A stretch of DNA of 64,000 nt from Avibacterium volantium_A (GTDB taxonomy: Bacteria; Pseudomonadota; Gammaproteobacteria; Enterobacterales; Pasteurellaceae): contig NZ_JBMMGT010000012.1 of NCBI RefSeq assembly GCF_049366555.1, positions 1 through 64,000 on the forward strand. Direction: 5' to 3'. The notes beneath the pieces were generated by a model, which ran no database searches, had not been told where the DNA came from, and saw nothing but the letters and a program-made list of their open reading frames with translations. The translations under genes and the position numbers were made by a program. This document shows, piece by piece, positions 60,404 to 64,000 of the stretch; within the stretch, counting starts at the first letter, position 1; each line of letters starts with the position of its first letter.

Positions 60404-61479
60404 ACACCAGATTCCATATGTTCAGTATAAGGGAACTGATCAAACAGCGCCGCACGCGCAATGCGGTGGGTTTGACATAGGGTTTGCAAGTTGTCGCATA
60501 GAGTGTACGGATTGCAGGAAATATACAAAATGCGATCATATTGTTGCACCAATTTTACCGTGTCAGGATCAAGCCCTGCCCGTGGTGGATCAACAAAAAT
60601 GGTATTGCAATCATAAGCTTGTAAATCAATGCCTCTTAAACGATTAAAAGCACGCACGCCGTTCATTGCTTGGGTAAATTCTTCTGCCGACATTCTGATA
60701 ATCTGCAAATTATCAATATGATTCGCAGCGATGTTAAATTGCGCGGCGGCAACTGAAGGCTTAGCAATTTCTGTTGCCAGCACCTTACGAAAGTTTTGCG
60801 CCAACGCGATAGAAAAATTGCCGTTGCCACAATAAAGCTCGAGCAAATCCCCTTGGCTGTTTTGGGTGCAATCAATCGCCCATTGCAACATTTTGCCATT
60901 TACCACCGCATTAGGCTGCGTGAAACTGTTTTCCACTTGGCGATAAATATATTCTTTGCCGTTTACAGGCAGAATTTCGTCCACATAATCTTGATCTAAA
61001 CAAATTTTTTGTTTAGAGGCACGCCCGATGATCTGCACGTCAAAACCTTGTTGTTGCAGGGTTTGGCGTAATGCTACCGCCGCCTGTTGCCATTGTTCAT
61101 CTAAGACTTTGTGATAAAGCAGGCTGACGATAATTTTATTGCTCAGGGTGCTGAGATAATCAATTTGGAATAAACGATGCTTGAGAATGGTTTGCTGTTT
61201 GAGCAACGGCAAAAGCGCTTGCATCATCTGATTGATAAGCTGGCTGGCAATCGGAAAATGATCAATGCGATAAGGCTTACGCGTTTGACGGTCAAACATA
61301 ATATGATAAAAATCATCATCTTGATGCCAAACACGAAATTCAGCACGCATACGATAATGTTGTTTTGGCGAATCAAATACTGCTAATTCTGGTGCATTAA
61401 AGGGCGCTAAAAGTGCGGTCAATTTTTGGCGTTTTTCTGCCAATAATTCATCATATTTTTCGATAGGTAAGGCTTGCAT
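60385..61479 (-). CDS. trmA: tRNA (uracil-54-C5)-methyltransferase TrmA
   Basis: Makes ribothymidine at position 54 of the T-loop using SAM. QYDRILYISCNPYTLCDNL holds the catalytic Cys, with the SAM motif GDLLELYCGNGNFSIALAQ and IFVDPPRAGLDPDTV. The N-terminal HYRMRAEFRVWHQ RNA-contact region is present. 364 residues is normal. Upstream lies the maoP terminator. Confidence 0.96.
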   Translation of the reverse strand: MQALPIEKYDELLAEKRQKLTALLAPFNAPELAVFDSPKQHYRMRAEFRVWHQDDDFYHIMFDRQTRKPYRIDHFPIASQLINQMMQALLPLLKQQTILKHRLFQIDYLSTLSNKIIVSLLYHKVLDEQWQQAAVALRQTLQQQGFDVQIIGRASKQKICLDQDYVDEILPVNGKEYIYRQVENSFTQPNAVVNGKMLQWAIDCTQNSQGDLLELYCGNGNFSIALAQNFRKVLATEIAKPSVAAAQFNIAANHIDNLQIIRMSAEEFTQAMNGVRAFNRLRGIDLQAYDCNTIFVDPPRAGLDPDTVKLVQQYDRILYISCNPYTLCDNLQTLCQTHRIARAALFDQFPYTEHMESGVWLIRK

Positions 61480-61510
61480 TGATAGTTCTCATTATTCGTT
61501 GCCAACAAAA

Positions 61511-61536
61511 AGAAAAGGCTTGATTGCTCAAGCCTT
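61511..61536 (-). terminator. Terminator after maoP
   Basis: On the minus strand AAGGCTTGA (61536-61528) pairs with TCAAGCCTT (61523-61515) around GCAA, followed by TTCTTTTTG. Confidence 0.88.
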
Positions 61537-61554
61537 ATGATCTTGCTAGGCAGA

Positions 61555-61884
61555 TTAATCCGCGTTGCTCATCTCTTCTAGGTTATCCGCTACCACGCCA
61601 GATAAAGTATAAACACGTTTTGTGGTGCTGGTTAATGTGCGGTATTTATTCCACGTTTTTTCAAAGAACGTTTCTGGCTGACGCTCACCTTGACAAAATG
61701 CCACAAAGGCTTTTTCTTCTTCTGTTACAGGCGCACGCTCACCACTATCTAAGGCTTTAAATGCTTGACCATATTGCTCTAAAGCTTGGGATTCTTTGAT
61801 TGTATAATCACCGTGGCGAGCAAAACCGCGGGGATAGTTTTTATCGTCAAAAAAGCGACGCGTTACGCTAAAACTTTCTGCCAT
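61555..61884 (-). CDS. maoP: Macrodomain Ori organisation protein MaoP (DUF413)
   Basis: A 109-residue member of the DUF413/YifE family. In E. coli MaoP works with the maoS site to organise the Ori macrodomain. The conserved N-terminus SVTRRFFDDKNYPRGFARHGDYTIKES (split; residues about 6-32) and the ALDSGERAPVTEEEKAFV segment are present. AGGATATT precedes the ATG. Role here is by family. Confidence 0.88.
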   Translation of the reverse strand: MAESFSVTRRFFDDKNYPRGFARHGDYTIKESQALEQYGQAFKALDSGERAPVTEEEKAFVAFCQGERQPETFFEKTWNKYRTLTSTTKRVYTLSGVVADNLEEMSNAD

Positions 61885-61957
61885 AATATCCTCAATATTG
61901 CGAATTCAAAATCGGCACGCATTAAACCAATTTTTGCCTAGTTTTGCAATTTATTTG

Positions 61958-62590
61958 TTACTTTTGTAGCAAGGCTTTCACGGTTTCTACATAATCTTGA
62001 ATGAAACCTTCTTCACTGTGCGATAGCCCTTCAGGGTTCACACGATATTTACCATTTACATAGAAATCTGGCACACCGTGTACATTAAAACGCTCAGCCG
62101 CTTGCACTTGCTGATTGTACAAACCTGTTACCGCAAAGCTGTTAATCCCGCCATCAAATTGTTCTGCACTTACTCCGCTATCAATAAAAATTTGACGAAT
62201 AGCATCTAAACTTGGCGCACTTTGATCACGATTTTTCACCGCAGTTTGCGCTGCTTCAAATAATGGTGCTTTGACTTTCTCTTCCACGCCTAAGGCCATT
62301 GCTAATGCCCAAGCGCGAGTGAGATTTTCTGATTGAAAACCTAAGAAATTCACGTGATATTGCTTAAATTTTGTGCCTTCAGGCAGGGCTGCTTTCACTT
62401 TCTCAGGAATGTGATAATCCATTTCAAAGGCATAACAATGTGGGCAATAAAAAGAGAAAAACTCAATCACTTCAGGCTGAACCGCGCGTTCAGTGTTTAA
62501 CGCAATGTATTGTTTTCCTTCTGTTAAATCCGCGGCTTGTACATTCGCCACAAAAAATAATGATGCTAAGGCAACAAGAAATTTTTTCAT
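61958..62590 (-). CDS. dsbA: Thiol:disulfide interchange protein DsbA
   Basis: Periplasmic oxidase that introduces disulfide bonds. A signal peptide (MKKFLVALASLFFVANVQA, 19 residues) precedes the thioredoxin-like domain. The active site is CPHC in FFSFYCPHCYAFEMDY (about residues 44-59) and the cis-proline loop is FNVHGVPDFYVNGKY. 210 residues. AAGGAAAGTTGTA precedes the ATG. It is 11 bp after yihD, the same pairing as in E. coli. Confidence 0.96.
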   Translation of the reverse strand: MKKFLVALASLFFVANVQAADLTEGKQYIALNTERAVQPEVIEFFSFYCPHCYAFEMDYHIPEKVKAALPEGTKFKQYHVNFLGFQSENLTRAWALAMALGVEEKVKAPLFEAAQTAVKNRDQSAPSLDAIRQIFIDSGVSAEQFDGGINSFAVTGLYNQQVQAAERFNVHGVPDFYVNGKYRVNPEGLSHSEEGFIQDYVETVKALLQK

Positions 62591-62601
62591 TACAACTTTC
62601 C

Positions 62602-62868
62602 TTATTCAATAATGCCACGCGCTTTTAGCAACGCGGTTTTAAAATCTTCTTCATAATCTTTTTTAATCCCAGGGATCGGCTCGTGCTTATCTGTGCCATA
62701 CATTTTCAAATGATAGATAATCACTTCGTCCGTTAATTCTGCCACAGGTTTATCAAACCCTGCCTCATCAGCGATTTTCTGCAAAATCTGGGTTAAGCTC
62801 AAATCAGGATCTTGCGACCAATAAGGTTGCAACAATTCCAACACCTCATTTAGACGATGACATTTCAT
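62602..62868 (-). CDS. yihD: YihD family protein (DUF1040)
   Basis: An 88-residue conserved protein of unknown function. Family pattern CHRLNEVLELLQPYWSQDPDLSL at the N-terminus and DEVIIYHLKMYGTDKHEPIPGI in the second half. It lies directly upstream of dsbA, a conserved neighbourhood in gammaproteobacteria, so the two are probably cotranscribed. AAGGAACTGTT precedes the ATG. Confidence 0.9.
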   Translation of the reverse strand: MKCHRLNEVLELLQPYWSQDPDLSLTQILQKIADEAGFDKPVAELTDEVIIYHLKMYGTDKHEPIPGIKKDYEEDFKTALLKARGIIE

Positions 62869-62936
62869 AACAGTTCCTTACCTTGGATAATAAAGTGCTA
62901 AATAATACTGTAATTAGGGGGAGAAAGGAATAAGTT

Positions 62937-64000
62937 TTAGGGTAAGTATGCTTTAATAAATGGCAAAGCCGCCCCCATTGCAGTCGCATTATTATGCTGC
63001 TCAGCAATCCTTATAAAATTCCCCTTTATTGGAAATGGGTTAAGTTTTTCTATGCGTTCTTGTAATTGTTCAATAATGTCCGTTTGATAAAGATATTGTG
63101 CTATTTCTCCCCCAAGGATAATATCGCGCTCTAGCAGTAAATAGACGTAATTTAGCCCTTGAGCAAGAGCATCTAGGTAGCTATTCCAACGTTGTAAAGT
63201 ATTAGAGTCGTTTTGTTCCAGCCTTGTAAAAAATTGCGTTAAGTTTTCTGATGGCTCAATAAGAGCGGAAACAGAGCAATAAGTTTCTAAACAACCTTTC
63301 TTACCACAGTAGCAAGCTTTACCTGTAGGATTTATTTGTAGATGTTCTAGTGCTCCAGAATAGCCCTGTTTACCAAGATCAATTTGGTTATTTAGGATAA
63401 TTGCTCCGCCTAAATGTTCGCTAATAGAAACATAAATAGCATTATCAATGTATTTTACAGTCCAAAGCTCCGCAGCTGCTGCACATTTTACATCGTGAAA
63501 AAATTTTACTGGAACGTTGAAATGTTGCTGTATTTGAATGATATTTAATTTTTCACAATCAAGCACTCTGCCATACAGAATGCTATCGCCTGTGTGATTG
63601 ACAATGCCTTGAATTGAGATGCCAATGCCTAAAATTTGTTGTGGCTCATATTGATGTTCTGTGATAAAAGAATGAATGTGATGACAGATTTCGGTAATGT
63701 ATTTCTCAGTGTTAGAAAATGGCGCAGGGAAAATCTTAAGTGCGGTAGTTTTTCCTTTCAAATTTAGTGCTAATACTTTGATATCTTTTTGTTGAATTTC
63801 GACACCAATTGCAATAAATGCATCAGGAATAAGAGTATAAGCCGTAGCTGGTCGCCCACCTTGAGAAGGAGCAAGCCCATATTCTTTAATTTTATTTTCG
63901 AAAAGTAATTTATTGATATTATGTACTACTGTGGGCAAGCTAAGACCCAATGTCTTTGCGATTTGTGGTTTTGCGAGCGCTTCATTTTCAAAAAACAATT
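62937..64000 (-). CDS. ROK-family transcriptional regulator (5' end outside window)
   Basis: Repressor of the NagC/Mlc type, here without its first residues because the window ends. About 354 codons are visible. The helix-turn-helix is in KPQIAKTLGLSLPTVVHNINKLL, close to the cut end. The ROK domain has IGVEIQQKDIKVLALNL, GIGISIQGIVNHTGDSILYG, the zinc motif CYCGKKGCLETYCS and IILGGEIAQYL. Loss of about 10-20 N-terminal residues is expected. The sugar ligand cannot be told from sequence. No sugar genes are in view on this side. Confidence 0.9.
   Translation of the reverse strand, partial: LFFENEALAKPQIAKTLGLSLPTVVHNINKLLFENKIKEYGLAPSQGGRPATAYTLIPDAFIAIGVEIQQKDIKVLALNLKGKTTALKIFPAPFSNTEKYITEICHHIHSFITEHQYEPQQILGIGISIQGIVNHTGDSILYGRVLDCEKLNIIQIQQHFNVPVKFFHDVKCAAAAELWTVKYIDNAIYVSISEHLGGAIILNNQIDLGKQGYSGALEHLQINPTGKACYCGKKGCLETYCSVSALIEPSENLTQFFTRLEQNDSNTLQRWNSYLDALAQGLNYVYLLLERDIILGGEIAQYLYQTDIIEQLQERIEKLNPFPIKGNFIRIAEQHNNATAMGAALPFIKAYLP

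Overview
The window is chromosomal DNA of a Pasteurellaceae gammaproteobacterium. The strongest sign is the 9-bp uptake signal sequence AAGTGCGGT (and its complement), which recurs dozens of times, mostly between genes and often as inverted pairs that serve as terminators. This is the Haemophilus-type core shared by Haemophilus, Pasteurella, Aggregatibacter and Avibacterium. Gene content and local gene orders agree: zapA-ssrS-fau, ygfB-pepP-ubiH-ubiI, and a gnd/pgl/zwf/cysQ/OPT run. I cannot fix the genus or species from sequence alone. I saw no tRNA, rRNA, prophage, IS element or CRISPR array.

Layout. 0-3.3 kb: an LPS-type glycosyltransferase, then the rpsP-rimM-trmD-rplS operon. 3.5-9 kb: fmt-rsmB and trkA-mscL. 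In related genomes these are contiguous; here they are split by a two-gene cassette of unknown function and about 450 bp of repeat-rich DNA. 9-13.2 kb: rraB, a SIMPL-domain protein, slyD, and the pepE-dcuC pair behind an FNR/CRP-like site. 13.4-20.8 kb: rimO, a tyrosine phosphatase, fau, 6S RNA and zapA on the minus strand, then ygfB-pepP-ubiH-ubiI. 21-29 kb: purL with a PurR operator, a flavin reductase-pirin pair, dusA and clcA. 29-35 kb: a nucleoside salvage block (deoD, deoB, nupC), a YczE-like membrane protein, a family 2 glycosyltransferase and two small conserved proteins. 35-41 kb: the oxidative pentose phosphate genes gnd, pgl and zwf with a HepT/MntA toxin-antitoxin pair between pgl and gnd, then cysQ. 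41-46.5 kb: an OPT peptide transporter, hslR, hslO and pckA. 46.6-52.2 kb: metJ and the complete 11-gene S10 ribosomal protein operon with its long leader. 52.2-64 kb: msrPQ, ansA, a thioredoxin-like protein, tal, tag, lptD, rsmJ, trmA, maoP, dsbA, yihD and the start-truncated end of a ROK regulator.

How parts work together. PepE (Asp-X dipeptides to aspartate), AnsA (asparagine to aspartate), DcuC (C4-dicarboxylate exchange) and PckA (PEP to oxaloacetate in the carboxylating direction) all feed a fumarate-reducing anaerobic metabolism; pepE-dcuC and pckA both have FNR/CRP-like sites. PurR-like operators precede purL and deoB-deoD, with a weaker core before nupC, linking purine synthesis and salvage. 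Zwf, Pgl, Gnd and the separate Tal cover most of the pentose phosphate route.

The least explained DNA is 5.9-7.1 kb: a two-gene cassette whose proteins share an in-frame 17-nt direct repeat, followed by nested inverted repeats, all inserted in an otherwise conserved operon. It is the best candidate here for an undescribed system.
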